Assembly: GCF_004025535.1 (NCBI RefSeq)
Contig: NZ_QJRG01000046.1
Span: 1-64,000 of the forward strand
DNA length: 64,000 bases
Direction of reading: 5' to 3'
From: Pseudomonas alkylphenolica
Lineage (GTDB): Bacteria; Pseudomonadota; Gammaproteobacteria; Pseudomonadales; Pseudomonadaceae
Shown: piece after piece, positions 1 to 8,022 of the stretch
How positions within the stretch are numbered: the first letter of the stretch is position 1
Layout of the letters: each line of letters begins with the position of its first letter
The notes under the pieces: model-generated
What the model was told of the DNA's origin: nothing
The model's database searches: none
Seen by the model: the letters and a program-made list of their open reading frames with translations, nothing else
Made by a program: the position numbers and the translations under genes

Positions 1-8
1 ACAGAATT

Positions 9-124
9 TCTTGACGACCATAGAGCATTGGAACCACCTGATCCCATCCCGAACTCAGCAGTGAAACGATGCATCGCCGATGGTAGTGTGGGGTTTCCCC
101 ATGTGAGAGTAGGTCATCGTCAAG
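9..124 (+). rRNA. rrf: 5S ribosomal RNA
   Basis: The conserved 5S core is visible, including the stretch around GAACCACCTGATCCCATCCC and the 3' part ending GTCATCGTCAAG. The two ends pair as a terminal stem: CTTGACGA at 10-17 with TCGTCAAG at 117-124. The length of about 116 nt is normal. The 16S and 23S genes must lie to the left of the window, so this is the tail of an rRNA operon on the + strand. End positions are good to 1-2 bases. Confidence 0.97.
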
Positions 125-135
125 ATTAAATTCCG

Positions 136-175
136 AAACCCCTATCTGCACATGCAGGTAGGGGTTTTGTCTTTT
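136..175 (+). terminator. Rho-independent terminator of the rRNA operon
   Basis: A long stem (AAACCCCTATCTGC pairing with GCAGGTAGGGGTTT, loop ACAT) spans about 136-166 and is followed by TTGTCTTTT. It lies 12 bases after the 5S gene, as expected for the end of an rrn operon. Confidence 0.9.
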
Positions 176-206
176 CCGGCTGCCGCCAGTGCAACTCTCC
201 CTCGAT

Positions 207-250
207 CCTGTGGGAGCGGGTTTACCGGGGCGCCGGACCGCCGCGAAAAG
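207..250. repeat. REP-like palindromic element (variant or decayed)
   Basis: CCTGTGGGAGCGGGTTTACC, then a GC-rich insertion, then CGCGAAAAGCC. These are the arms of the common P. putida-type REP sequence (GGAGCGGGTTTACCCGCG...), interrupted in the middle. It sits between the rRNA terminator and the convergent small gene, a usual place for REPs. Confidence 0.5.
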
Positions 251-300
251 CCGTTGCGCGGTCCCCGGCTAGCTTCTGTCTCAACCACCAAAACCCAGAC

Positions 301-330
301 CCAAAAAAAACCACCCCGCAGGGTGGTTTC
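301..330 (-). terminator. Terminator of the small Cys-rich gene
   Basis: On the minus strand, AAACCACCC-loop TGCG-GGGTGGTTT (308-329) is followed by a run of eight T (303-310). It lies just beyond the stop codon of the minus-strand gene at 345. Confidence 0.85.
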
Positions 331-344
331 AGACGCGTATACGC

Positions 345-650
345 TTAAACAAAAGCCTGAGGCGCTACACCACGAGGCAAGCGACAGCGTTCCGGCAGGG
401 CGGCCAGGCGTACACGCCAGTTGGCCTTGAAGCAGAACGCGGCGGCCTTCGCCTGGCTTGCCTGGCTTTCCAGGCGCTGCTTGCGCAGCTCTGCCAACGA
501 CGGGGTGGCTTTCTTGACGGGGGCGGCTTCGGTTTTGACCAGCGAGCGCTGGCACGACTTGCAATCGACCTTCTCGGCTTCAGACGTGGCGCTGAGATTA
601 TTGCCGTTGCGACCGCAGGCGACAGTGTCGTCGCTGATTGAGTAGTGCAT
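345..650 (-). CDS. Small Cys-containing protein of unknown function
   Basis: 101 residues if read from the ATG at 650, where the protein begins MHYSISDDTVACGRNGNN; a GGAG lies about 13 bases upstream. An in-frame start at 713 would add 21 residues with no obvious ribosome site. Visible features are an early Cys (VACGRN) and a CxxC pair (VDCKSCQRS), followed by a basic, Ala-rich C-terminal half. The early CG plus CxxC layout could bind zinc. I recall similar small conserved proteins in Pseudomonas but no function. The gene has its own terminator. It is real by start site, terminator and composition, but function is unknown. Confidence 0.65.
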   Translation of the reverse strand: MHYSISDDTVACGRNGNNLSATSEAEKVDCKSCQRSLVKTEAAPVKKATPSLAELRKQRLESQASQAKAAAFCFKANWRVRLAALPERCRLPRGVAPQAFV

Positions 651-747
651 TACCAAAACTGTACATCTCCACACATATGAACAAAGCGCGGGTATTTTCG
701 CATAGGTTGGCACTGCGTGCGGCGCTAACCTTCACGCGTGATCGCCG

Positions 748-2484
748 TTAGGGTGTCCAGTCGACGCCGCGCTCTTCCAGGTAGGCATCCACCGCCGCGC
801 CAACGGTTGGCTGGAACACATCATGGCCAATATGCTCAAGCACTTCCAGGCGCAGGAGTTTGTCCTTGACCGGGTCTTTCATCTCGGCAAAGCGCAGCTC
901 GATGTTGGCCGCCTGCAGTGACTGTTCCAGCTCCACCAGCATGTCGGCCGAGGTCACGTCGACACTGGTGACCGGCTCGGCGGCGACCACCACCCGGCGC
1001 ACTTCGGTCGGGGCATTGGCGATCGCCTCCATCACGCACTTCTGGAAGAACTCGGCATTGGCGAAGAACAGCGGTGCATCCCAGCGAAACAACACCAGGC
1101 CAGGCACCAGGCGAGCATGAGGATAGCGGGAGATATCGTGATAGCCCCGTACACCGTCAACGCGGCCGAGTACCGTGTAATGAGGACGCCAGCCATCCCA
1201 GAGAAACTCGATCACTGCCAGCACCACCGCCAGGCCGATGCCCGGCACGGCGCCAAGCAGTACAACCCCGACAAAGCAGGTGATCGACAGCCAGCATTCC
1301 CAGCGCTGAATACGATAGATCCGCTTAAGGTCCTTGATCTCGAACAAGCCAATGGCGGCAGCAATCACCACGGCGGCCAGCGCGCTGTTGGGCAGGTGCT
1401 GCAACAGCGTGGGCGCAAACAGCAGCAACAACGCAACCCCGATTGCAGCGAACACGCCGGTGAGCTGAGTGCGCGACCCTGCCGCCTCGGCGACCGGGGT
1501 ACGCGAGGAGCTGCTGCTGATGGGAAAGCCCTGGAACAGTCCTGCGGCAAGGTTGGCGGCTCCCAGCCCGACCATTTCCTGGTTCGGGTCGACAGGGCTG
1601 CGGAGCTTGGCTGCATAGGTGCGCGACAGCACGCTGGTATCGGCAAACGACACCAGGGCGGCAGCGAAGCCCCCCATCAGCACCGGGATCAGATCTTCGG
1701 CCCGCAGCCAGGGCACCACAAAACCGGGTAGCCCTTGTGGCATCGCGCCCAACACTTTTATACCGTGACTGGCATCGAGGCCAAGTCTGCCCACCACCAG
1801 GGTGGCAGCGACCACGCCGATGAGGATGCCCGGCACGCGCTTGAAGCGCTCGAGCACCAGGATCAGGGCCAGGGTTCCGGCGCCAATGAGTAATGCGGCC
1901 CAGTTCGCATGGCCGGCCAGCAGGGCCTGGGCGAGGTTGAGTACCTCGCGAAGGGGGCCACTGCTTTCCACCGAGATGTCGAACAACTTGGGTGTCTGGC
2001 TGATCAATACGGTAAAGGCGATACCGTTCATGTAGCCGTAGCGAATGGGCTTGGACAGCAGCTCGGTGATGAAGCCCAGGCGTAGCAGGCCTGCACCGAC
2101 ACACACCAGGCCGCACACCAGCGCCATGGCGCTGGCCAGGGTAATGGCGCGCAGCGGGTCGCCGGCAGACAGGGGCAGCACCACGGCCAGAATGATGGCA
2201 GCCAACGCCGAATCGGGTCCGAGCACCAGAATGCGACTGGGGCCGAACAGGGCATAGACCAGCAGCGGCACGATGCTCGCGTACAGCCCATAGATGCCGG
2301 GCACGCCTGAGGCCTCGGCGTAAGCGATGCCCACCGGCACCAGCATGGTGGTGAGCACCAGCCCGGCGAGCAGATCTTTCGGCAGATTGCCCAGCGGGTA
2401 GGTGCGCAGCACCTGCAACCCGGGCAACCAACGCCGCCAGCCGTGCTGAGGTGTGGTGGTGCGTGGGGATGGCCTTTCATTCAT
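748..2484 (-). CDS. SulP family inorganic anion transporter with STAS domain
   Basis: 578 residues, full length for SulP/SLC26 permeases. An N-terminal multi-span membrane domain (about residues 30-430) is followed by a soluble C-terminal STAS domain (about 450-560, with VTSVDVTSADMLVELE). The early segment LLAGLVLTTMLVPVGIAYAEASGVPGIYGLYAS is the SulP signature region. These inner-membrane proteins move sulfate, bicarbonate or other anions, usually by H+ or Na+ symport. The substrate cannot be read from sequence. The gene stands alone, divergent from the ECF sigma gene. A stretch of 97 bases (651-747) separates it from the small Cys gene and holds nothing I can name. Confidence 0.93.
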   Translation of the reverse strand: MNERPSPRTTTPQHGWRRWLPGLQVLRTYPLGNLPKDLLAGLVLTTMLVPVGIAYAEASGVPGIYGLYASIVPLLVYALFGPSRILVLGPDSALAAIILAVVLPLSAGDPLRAITLASAMALVCGLVCVGAGLLRLGFITELLSKPIRYGYMNGIAFTVLISQTPKLFDISVESSGPLREVLNLAQALLAGHANWAALLIGAGTLALILVLERFKRVPGILIGVVAATLVVGRLGLDASHGIKVLGAMPQGLPGFVVPWLRAEDLIPVLMGGFAAALVSFADTSVLSRTYAAKLRSPVDPNQEMVGLGAANLAAGLFQGFPISSSSSRTPVAEAAGSRTQLTGVFAAIGVALLLLFAPTLLQHLPNSALAAVVIAAAIGLFEIKDLKRIYRIQRWECWLSITCFVGVVLLGAVPGIGLAVVLAVIEFLWDGWRPHYTVLGRVDGVRGYHDISRYPHARLVPGLVLFRWDAPLFFANAEFFQKCVMEAIANAPTEVRRVVVAAEPVTSVDVTSADMLVELEQSLQAANIELRFAEMKDPVKDKLLRLEVLEHIGHDVFQPTVGAAVDAYLEERGVDWTP

Positions 2485-2650
2485 GCAGTGCTATCCAATG
2501 GCGCTGACAGGGATCCTGGGCTGAAGCTTTTAAAGCATGGCTCACTATCGTGTCTGCGCCGAAAAACTTGGCTGCTTTGGATCAATTGCAGTCGAATCAC
2601 CTGCCTCGCTTGGCGCTCAGGCAATTTTCCGCCCGTCTGTACTCATTCTG

Positions 2651-2684
2651 TAGCAATTGCTATCACTGCCTCCTTATCTATAAA
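2651..2684 (+). promoter_or_regulatory. Promoter of the ECF sigma operon with palindrome over the -35
   Basis: TTGCTA (2657-2662), a 16-bp spacer and TATAAA (2679-2684) form a reasonable housekeeping promoter about 60 bases before the sigma start. The perfect 12-bp palindrome TAGCAATTGCTA (2651-2662) overlaps the -35. Iron-type ECF genes are normally Fur-repressed, but this palindrome does not match the Fur consensus well, so the regulator is open. Confidence 0.5.
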
Positions 2685-2742
2685 ATGCGATCAATTCTTA
2701 ATTACATCCTGCCACTGACGGCCGGTGTGTTCAGTGGCGTTT

Positions 2743-3246
2743 ATGTCTTCTACCGATCGCGCGCTCAATCTGCATATCCACACCCTGTACAGCGAGCATC
2801 ACGGCTGGCTGCATGGCTGGCTCAATCGTAAGCTGGGCAACACCAGTGATGCCGCCGATCTGGCCCACGACACCTTCGTACGCCTGATGACGCGCCAGTC
2901 GACCAGCATGGGCGCCGAGCCACGTGCGTTGTTGACACACATTGCCAAAGGGTTGGTGATTGATCGGTGGCGTCGCCAGGATGTCGAACGTGCCTACCTC
3001 GAATCGATAGCCCATCTGCCTGAGCCTGAGGTCCCGTCGCCGGAGACACGCTGGCTGATCCTCGAAACGCTGTATCGCATCGATGCCATGCTGCGCGAAA
3101 TGCCGGCACGTACACGTCAGGCCTTCCTGTTGTCGCAGATCGACGGCCTGACCTACGCGCAGGTTGCCGAGCAACTGGGCGTTTCTCTGGTAACGGTCAA
3201 GCGCTACATGCGTGACGCCTTCCTTGCCTGCTTGAGTGTGGCCTGA
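2743..3246 (+). CDS. ECF sigma-70 factor, FecI/iron-starvation type
   Basis: 167 residues from the ATG at 2743 (MSSTDRALNLHIHTLYSEHH). An upstream in-frame start at 2725 is less likely. Region 2 (about 10-75) has the FecI-type run HHGWLHGWLNRKL...DAADLAHDTFVRL. Region 4 (about 110-160) has the helix-turn-helix LTYAQVAEQLGVSLVTVKRYM. Such factors direct RNA polymerase to a TonB-dependent receptor gene when the cognate anti-sigma releases them. Its stop TGA overlaps the start of the FecR gene by one base, so the pair is translationally coupled. The target should be the receptor at 4308. Confidence 0.93.
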   Translation: MSSTDRALNLHIHTLYSEHHGWLHGWLNRKLGNTSDAADLAHDTFVRLMTRQSTSMGAEPRALLTHIAKGLVIDRWRRQDVERAYLESIAHLPEPEVPSPETRWLILETLYRIDAMLREMPARTRQAFLLSQIDGLTYAQVAEQLGVSLVTVKRYMRDAFLACLSVA

Positions 3247-4208
3247 TGACCCCGTCGATTGATCCGCAGATCCTCGGCGAGGCGGCCGACTGGCTGGTGC
3301 AGTTGCAATCCGGCATGGCCACGGCGGAAGACCATCGTGCCGTGCAGCATTGGCGCGCCCGCAGCGCACAGCATGCAATGGCCTGGGAGCGTGCTGAAGC
3401 CTTACTGGGTGATCTGCGTGCGGTTCCGGGTGCCGTTGCCAGCGATACCTTCCAGCGCCTGAGCCGCAATGCCCGCATCGGCCGTCGCCAGGCGCTGCAT
3501 CGCCTCGGCGTGTTTCTGCTGGCTGGCCCTGCGGTGTGGTTGGCCTGTCGCGAGTTGCCGTGGCAGCAGTGGAGCGCCGATCAGCGTACCGCCATCGGTG
3601 AGCAGAAACGCCTTACCCTGCCTGACGGCACCCAGTTGCTGATCAACACCGGCAGCGCACTCAATATCGCCTTCACAGCGCAAGAGCGACGCATCAAGTT
3701 GCTGGAGGGCGAAGTGCTGATCAGCACCGCCCAGGACCCATCGCCCAGCTATCGGCCTTTCATTGTGCAAACCCGGCACGGCACCGCACGTGCGTTGGGC
3801 ACCCGTTTCAGTGTCCGTGTCGATGCCGAGCAAAGCCGTGTGGCGGTGAGCGAAGGCGGGGTGCAGATGCAGCCCCTCAACGGCGATCGCAGTCTGGTCC
3901 TCAAGGCCGGCGAGCAAAGTGCTTTTGGCACCACCGCAATCCAGGCCATCGAGCCGCTGGACACTGCCGCGCTGACGTGGGAGCAGGGCATGATCGTCGC
4001 CAAAAGCATGCGCCTGGACGATTTGATTGCTGAGCTCGGCCGCTATCGTCCGGGGGTGATGCGCTGTCACGACGAGGTGGCCAAGCTGGTGGTCTCCGGT
4101 GCGTTCCCGCTGCGCGACACCGACGCGAGCCTGCGTCTGCTCCAGGACACGCTGCCAATCAACGTCAGCAGTCTGACGCGCTATTGGGTTGCCATCGAGC
4201 CGCGCTGA
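3246..4208 (+). CDS. FecR family anti-sigma / sigma regulator
   Basis: 320 residues. The N-terminal cytoplasmic part (about 1-80, IDPQILGEAADWLVQLQSG...HRAVQHWRARSAQHAMAWER) is the DUF4880-type sigma-binding region. One membrane segment follows (about 83-100, LHRLGVFLLAGPAVWLACREL). The periplasmic FecR domain follows (about 115-210, RLTLPDGTQLLINTGSALNIAF), then a C-terminal region that contacts the STN domain of the receptor. It carries the occupied-receptor signal across the inner membrane to the ECF factor. It sits directly downstream of the sigma gene and 99 bases before the receptor gene. Confidence 0.93.
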   Translation: MTPSIDPQILGEAADWLVQLQSGMATAEDHRAVQHWRARSAQHAMAWERAEALLGDLRAVPGAVASDTFQRLSRNARIGRRQALHRLGVFLLAGPAVWLACRELPWQQWSADQRTAIGEQKRLTLPDGTQLLINTGSALNIAFTAQERRIKLLEGEVLISTAQDPSPSYRPFIVQTRHGTARALGTRFSVRVDAEQSRVAVSEGGVQMQPLNGDRSLVLKAGEQSAFGTTAIQAIEPLDTAALTWEQGMIVAKSMRLDDLIAELGRYRPGVMRCHDEVAKLVVSGAFPLRDTDASLRLLQDTLPINVSSLTRYWVAIEPR

Positions 4209-4266
4209 AGCCCTCCAGATTATTTTCCGGTTCGCGTGATACCTTTTTCCTGGTCATCCGGTGTGT

Positions 4267-4284
4267 AAGTGAACCCTCACTTTT
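4267..4284 (+). other. Small inverted repeat between fecR-like and receptor genes
   Basis: AAGTGA-ACCC-TCACTT followed by TT. The 6-bp stem is weak. It could end the sigma-fecR transcript or be an operator for the receptor promoter. No typical -35/-10 for an iron-type ECF sigma could be fixed in 4209-4307. Confidence 0.3.
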
Positions 4285-4307
4285 CCTAGCGCCGACAGGA
4301 ACACCGA

Positions 4308-6767
4308 ATGACTTCAAGGCTGCTGCAGTCCACCTCCCGAATGAGCCCTCCCTGTGTCGCCATGAGGGCCTTGAGCTTTGCTGTTGCGCTGGCCGCGCTG
4401 ATGCCGGTGCACTTCGTGTTTGCCGCCGATGCCGTGACCAGCAGCGCTACCCGTGACTACAGCATCGCCTCCGGTCCGCTGGGTGACACCCTGGCGCAAT
4501 TCGCCGCTCTGTCGGGGGTGCCGTTGTCGTTCGATGCCAACCTGCTCAACGCTCGGCAGAGTCCGGGGCTGCAGGGGCGCTACACGGTAGAGGCGGGTTT
4601 TGCGCGCTTGCTCGAGGGCAGTGGTTATGACCTGCAGCGCACCGGTAGCGGCTTCACTCTCGCACCCCACGTGAGTGCCGACGGGGCGCTGGAGCTTGGT
4701 GCAACCACGATCAACAGCGCTGCAGACGGTGTGGCGCTGGATACCTACGGTGGTGGCCAGGTGGCCCGTACCGCGCGCCTGGGGTTGTTGGGTAACCGCT
4801 CGATCAACGATGTGCCGTTCAGTGTGGTCAGCTACACCGCCAAGACCATCGCCGATCAGCAGGCCCGTACCGTCGGCGACGTGCTGCTCAACGATGCCTC
4901 GGTTCGGCAGTCGGCGGGTTTTGGTAACTTCTCTCAGGTCTTCACCATTCGCGGCTTGCCGCTGCAAAGCGACGACATCGCCTTCAATGGCCTGTACGGC
5001 GTGCTGCCACGCCAGATCATTACCACTGAGGCGCTGGAGCGGGTGGAGTTGTTCAAAGGCCCCAACGCCTTTCTCAACGGTGTCGCGCCCCAGGGCAGTG
5101 GCATCGGCGGCAGCGTCAACCTGGTACCCAAGCGCGCCGAAGATGCGCCGACCCGCAGCGTGACCCTCGATTACGCCAGTGATACCCAGGTCGGTGGCCA
5201 CCTCGACCTGGGCCAGCGCTTCGGCGTAGACAACCGCTTTGGCGCGCGGATCAACCTGGCCCAGCACGGCGGGGATACCGCGATTGATGATGAGACCAAG
5301 CGCTCTTCGTTGATTGCCATCGCGCTCGACTACCGTGGTGAGCGCCTGCGCTTGTCCACGGACCTCGGCTACCAGAAGCAGCGTATCGACAATGGCCGCT
5401 CGGTGGTTTACCCCACCGGCACCAAAGTGCCCGACGCCCCGTCTGCCAAGGACAACTATGCCCAGGACTGGACCTGGTCGCAGCTGGAAGACACCTATGG
5501 CATGGTCAACGGTGAATACGACCTCAGCGACAACTGGACCCTGTATGCCGGCGCCGGGGCGAAGCACACACGTGAGAACGGGCAGTACTCCTCGTTGTAT
5601 GTCGGTAACGACGGCAGCGGCCGTGTGGGCTTTCTGTACTCGCCGCATGATGAAGACAACAAGAGCGCGATGGCCGGTCTCAACGGTCACTTCAACACAG
5701 GCCCTGTCACCCACCAGATGAACTTCGGCCTCTCGGGTATCTGGGGCGAGCAGCGCTCCGCCTTCGAAGCGATCCTGGTGGCCAACCGCGTACCCGGTAA
5801 CCTCTACAATCCCACCCAGGTCCCGCGGCCGAGTGTCACCTATTTCGGCAGCGACATTCACGACCCGCGCATCGTCGGCAAAAACCGCATCAAGAGCGCT
5901 GCGGTCTCCGACACCCTGGGTTTTCTCGATGATCGCGTCTTGCTGACCCTGGGGGTGCGGCGGCAGACCATCGAAGTAGACGCCTGGAACACCACCAGTG
6001 GCGTGCGCAATGCCAACTACGACGAGTCCATCACCACGCCCGTATACGGTCTGGTCATCAAGCCGTGGGAGCATGTGTCGTTCTACGCCAACCGCATCGA
6101 AGGCCTGGCCCAGGGTCCGACTGCGCCGACCACCGGCGTCACCAACCCGGGCGAAGTGTTCGCGCCCAAGCGCAGCAAGCAGACCGAAGCCGGCGTCAAG
6201 CTGGACTGGGACAGCTACGGCGCTACCCTGGGCGTGTACCGCATCGAGCAACCGAACAACTCCACCAGCTTCACTCCGGGTGTAGTCAACGGCACGTTCA
6301 ACGTCGATGGCGAACAGATCAACAAAGGCGTCGAGCTCAATGTCTTTGGTGAACCGCTTGATGGTTTGCGGCTGTTGGCCGGTGCGACCTGGATGGACAC
6401 CGAGCTGAAGAAGACCGCAGGCGGTGCCACCGATGGCAATCGTGCCGCCGGCGTGCCGCGCTTCCAGTTCAACGTCGGCGCCGACTGGGATGTGCCGGGC
6501 ATCGAAGGGGCTGCCGTGAGCGGGCGTCTGCTGCGTACTGGCGGTGAGTACGTCAATGCCGCCAACACCCTGAGCATTCCGGCTTGGACGCGGGTGGACC
6601 TGGGTGCACGCTATGGCTTCAAGGCCGATGACAAGTACATCACCCTGCGCGCCAACGTCGAGAACGTCGCCAACAAGGCCTACTGGGCCTCGGCCTCCAC
6701 GGCGAACAACTACCTGACCCAGGGTGAACCGCGCACCGTGAAACTGTCGGCGACCGTGGATTTCTAA
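4308..6767 (+). CDS. TonB-dependent siderophore receptor with STN signalling domain
   Basis: 819 residues, within the range for transducing outer-membrane receptors. A long signal peptide (cleavage near FVFAADA) is followed by an STN domain (about 45-120, YSIASGPLGDTLAQFAALSGVPLSFDANLL). Then come the plug (about 150-280, NRSINDVPFSVVSYTAKTIADQQA...FTIRGLPL...VELFKGPNAFLNG) and a 22-strand barrel ending in a terminal Phe (SATVDF). The STN domain marks it as a signal transducer working with the adjacent FecR and ECF factor. The iron-siderophore ligand is not readable from sequence. The start could also be one of two downstream Mets (residues 12 and 19). Confidence 0.93.
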   Translation: MTSRLLQSTSRMSPPCVAMRALSFAVALAALMPVHFVFAADAVTSSATRDYSIASGPLGDTLAQFAALSGVPLSFDANLLNARQSPGLQGRYTVEAGFARLLEGSGYDLQRTGSGFTLAPHVSADGALELGATTINSAADGVALDTYGGGQVARTARLGLLGNRSINDVPFSVVSYTAKTIADQQARTVGDVLLNDASVRQSAGFGNFSQVFTIRGLPLQSDDIAFNGLYGVLPRQIITTEALERVELFKGPNAFLNGVAPQGSGIGGSVNLVPKRAEDAPTRSVTLDYASDTQVGGHLDLGQRFGVDNRFGARINLAQHGGDTAIDDETKRSSLIAIALDYRGERLRLSTDLGYQKQRIDNGRSVVYPTGTKVPDAPSAKDNYAQDWTWSQLEDTYGMVNGEYDLSDNWTLYAGAGAKHTRENGQYSSLYVGNDGSGRVGFLYSPHDEDNKSAMAGLNGHFNTGPVTHQMNFGLSGIWGEQRSAFEAILVANRVPGNLYNPTQVPRPSVTYFGSDIHDPRIVGKNRIKSAAVSDTLGFLDDRVLLTLGVRRQTIEVDAWNTTSGVRNANYDESITTPVYGLVIKPWEHVSFYANRIEGLAQGPTAPTTGVTNPGEVFAPKRSKQTEAGVKLDWDSYGATLGVYRIEQPNNSTSFTPGVVNGTFNVDGEQINKGVELNVFGEPLDGLRLLAGATWMDTELKKTAGGATDGNRAAGVPRFQFNVGADWDVPGIEGAAVSGRLLRTGGEYVNAANTLSIPAWTRVDLGARYGFKADDKYITLRANVENVANKAYWASASTANNYLTQGEPRTVKLSATVDF

Positions 6768-6774
6768 GTCGTAT

Positions 6775-7272
6775 TTATTGCAGGGGCGGGTTCAGCCGTC
6801 CATCCAGCGCAAACCGCTCCTGCAGTACAACCTCGTAAAGCCCCGTGGCCAGCTGTGGGTTCATCAGCAGGTTCCAGCTATGCGGCGAAACACAGGAGGG
6901 AATCAGCACGAAGGGGTGCTCCTCCAGGAGCTTCGCCCCAAAAGCCTGTTGGCTGCGGCTGGGCGTTCCTGGCCGCAGCCAGTTCAGGTTCGGCACCTCC
7001 TTGCGCTCGACCCTGTACACCCTGGAGGTGTCCATCACCCGAGCGGCGGTCAATGTGTGCGCCACGCAGTCGAGTGTCTGGAAGCCTTTGTGCACCGCCA
7101 CCTCAAGAATCGCCGTAGCCGCATCGAGGCTTGCATACACCACCTGCACGCCTTTGGGGTTCCAGCGTCCACCGCAGGCCTCGGCACCAATGCCGCTGTT
7201 CCACGAAGGGGCGTGCCTGGCGTGGTCGAGGCGCCAGAAAAGCAGGTCATGGGTCAGTGGGTCCGTCACCAT
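6775..7272 (-). CDS. RES domain toxin of a Xre-RES toxin-antitoxin module
   Basis: 165 residues from the ATG at 7272 (MVTDPLTHDLLFWRLDHARH). A TTG one codon earlier is possible. The RES signature is clear: LFWRLDH near the start, then GGRWNPKGVQVVYASLDAATAILEVAVH (about 34-61), which carries the conserved Arg, Tyr, Ser and Glu of the family. Characterised RES toxins degrade NAD+ and stop growth. The start overlaps the antitoxin stop (TGATG) by one base, so translation is coupled with antitoxin first. Only seven bases separate its end from the convergent receptor gene, with no visible terminator. Confidence 0.9.
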   Translation of the reverse strand: MVTDPLTHDLLFWRLDHARHAPSWNSGIGAEACGGRWNPKGVQVVYASLDAATAILEVAVHKGFQTLDCVAHTLTAARVMDTSRVYRVERKEVPNLNWLRPGTPSRSQQAFGAKLLEEHPFVLIPSCVSPHSWNLLMNPQLATGLYEVVLQERFALDGRLNPPLQ

Positions 7273-7790
7273 CAATAGACCCCGTAATCCAGCCGGTTCA
7301 GAAAGTCGGTGACCAGCTCATAGCCGACCGGATTGGACAGCAGGTCGATGGGCGACTCGCCATCCAGCCCGAGCGCTGGCCGGGTCATCCATTCCTCGGC
7401 CAGTGCGCGGGTACCGAACACCTCCTGTGCCTTCTCCAGCACCTCGGCGTAATACAGCGCCCGCGCACTTTGCTCGGGGCTCAGGGCTTCATCCTTGTTC
7501 TTCATGCGGCGGGCGAGGGTGCGCTCTGACAGGCCGACTATCTTCGCCAGCACGTTATGCCGCTTGAAGGTTTCAACCGATTCCACCAGCTGGATCACAG
7601 AGCTCAGCGGAAAGCCGCTTTGTGTAGCTTTGAACACCTCCATACGGTCGTCGGTGTTGGTGTCGGGCAGCAGCAGGTCGACAATCGTCAGGCTGCAAGC
7701 GCTCGCGGCTGACCCGGCATCGGCTGGTTGTGCTTTTACAGGCTTTTTCGATGACTTTCCGGCGTCGGTGGTTTGCGCGGTAGCAGACAT
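7272..7790 (-). CDS. Xre/MbcA/ParS-type antitoxin of the RES module
   Basis: 172 residues from the ATG at 7790 (MSATAQTTDAGKSS), chosen because GGAG lies 8 bases upstream. A start at 7820 has no ribosome site. A low-complexity Ala/Lys N-terminus (1-45) is followed by a Xre-like helix-turn-helix (about 65-110, FKRHNVLAKIVGLSERTLARRMK). The C-terminal toxin-binding (DUF2384) domain is VFGTRALAEEWMTRPALGLDGESPIDLLSNPVGYELVTDFLNRLDYGVY. It neutralises the RES toxin and probably represses its own promoter through the palindrome at 7830-7841. Confidence 0.9.
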   Translation of the reverse strand: MSATAQTTDAGKSSKKPVKAQPADAGSAASACSLTIVDLLLPDTNTDDRMEVFKATQSGFPLSSVIQLVESVETFKRHNVLAKIVGLSERTLARRMKNKDEALSPEQSARALYYAEVLEKAQEVFGTRALAEEWMTRPALGLDGESPIDLLSNPVGYELVTDFLNRLDYGVY

Positions 7791-7823
7791 GATCGGTGCT
7801 CCACTCTGGACAGATGGCATTCA

Positions 7824-7860
7824 GTGTACTGCCAATTGGCAAGGCTGTGAGAAAAGATGT
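7824..7860 (-). promoter_or_regulatory. Toxin-antitoxin promoter with operator palindrome
   Basis: A perfect 12-bp palindrome, TGCCAATTGGCA (7830-7841), lies about 40 bases before the antitoxin start. On the minus strand a possible -10 TACACT falls just downstream of it and a weak -35 about 17 bases upstream, which puts the palindrome in the spacer. That suits autorepression by the Xre antitoxin. Confidence 0.5.
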
Positions 7861-7973
7861 GCGTCGGCATGTTGTTGCTTGGTGTTCTTGAGATCTTGCG
7901 GGCGGCGCTCGATCTCATGAGCGCCGAAAGTCTCAAGACAAGCACCTGCGAGCTTCCATACATTCAAACGCCC

Positions 7974-8005
7974 AAAAAAAAGGCCGCCTTACGGCAGCCT
8001 TTCTT
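7974..8005 (-). terminator. Terminator of nrdB
   Basis: On the minus strand, AAGGCTGCC-GTAA-GGCGGCCTT (7980-8001) is followed by a long T run (7974-7981). It lies about 20 bases after the nrdB stop. The stretch 7842-7973 between it and the toxin-antitoxin promoter shows nothing else I can support. Confidence 0.88.
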
Positions 8006-8022
8006 GGAACCCGAGCGGAAAA

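Noticed and set aside
2651..2700. Fur box at the ECF sigma promoter
   Set aside because: The palindrome and the AT-rich stretch do not match the Fur consensus well. Only the palindrome itself is reported.
4209..4307. ECF-type promoter for the TonB receptor
   Set aside because: Expected by analogy with other FecI-type systems, but I could not find a -35/-10 pair I would defend.
4314..6251. 645-codon minus-strand frame opposite the TonB receptor
   Set aside because: Shadow of the receptor; no domain recognisable and no ribosome site.
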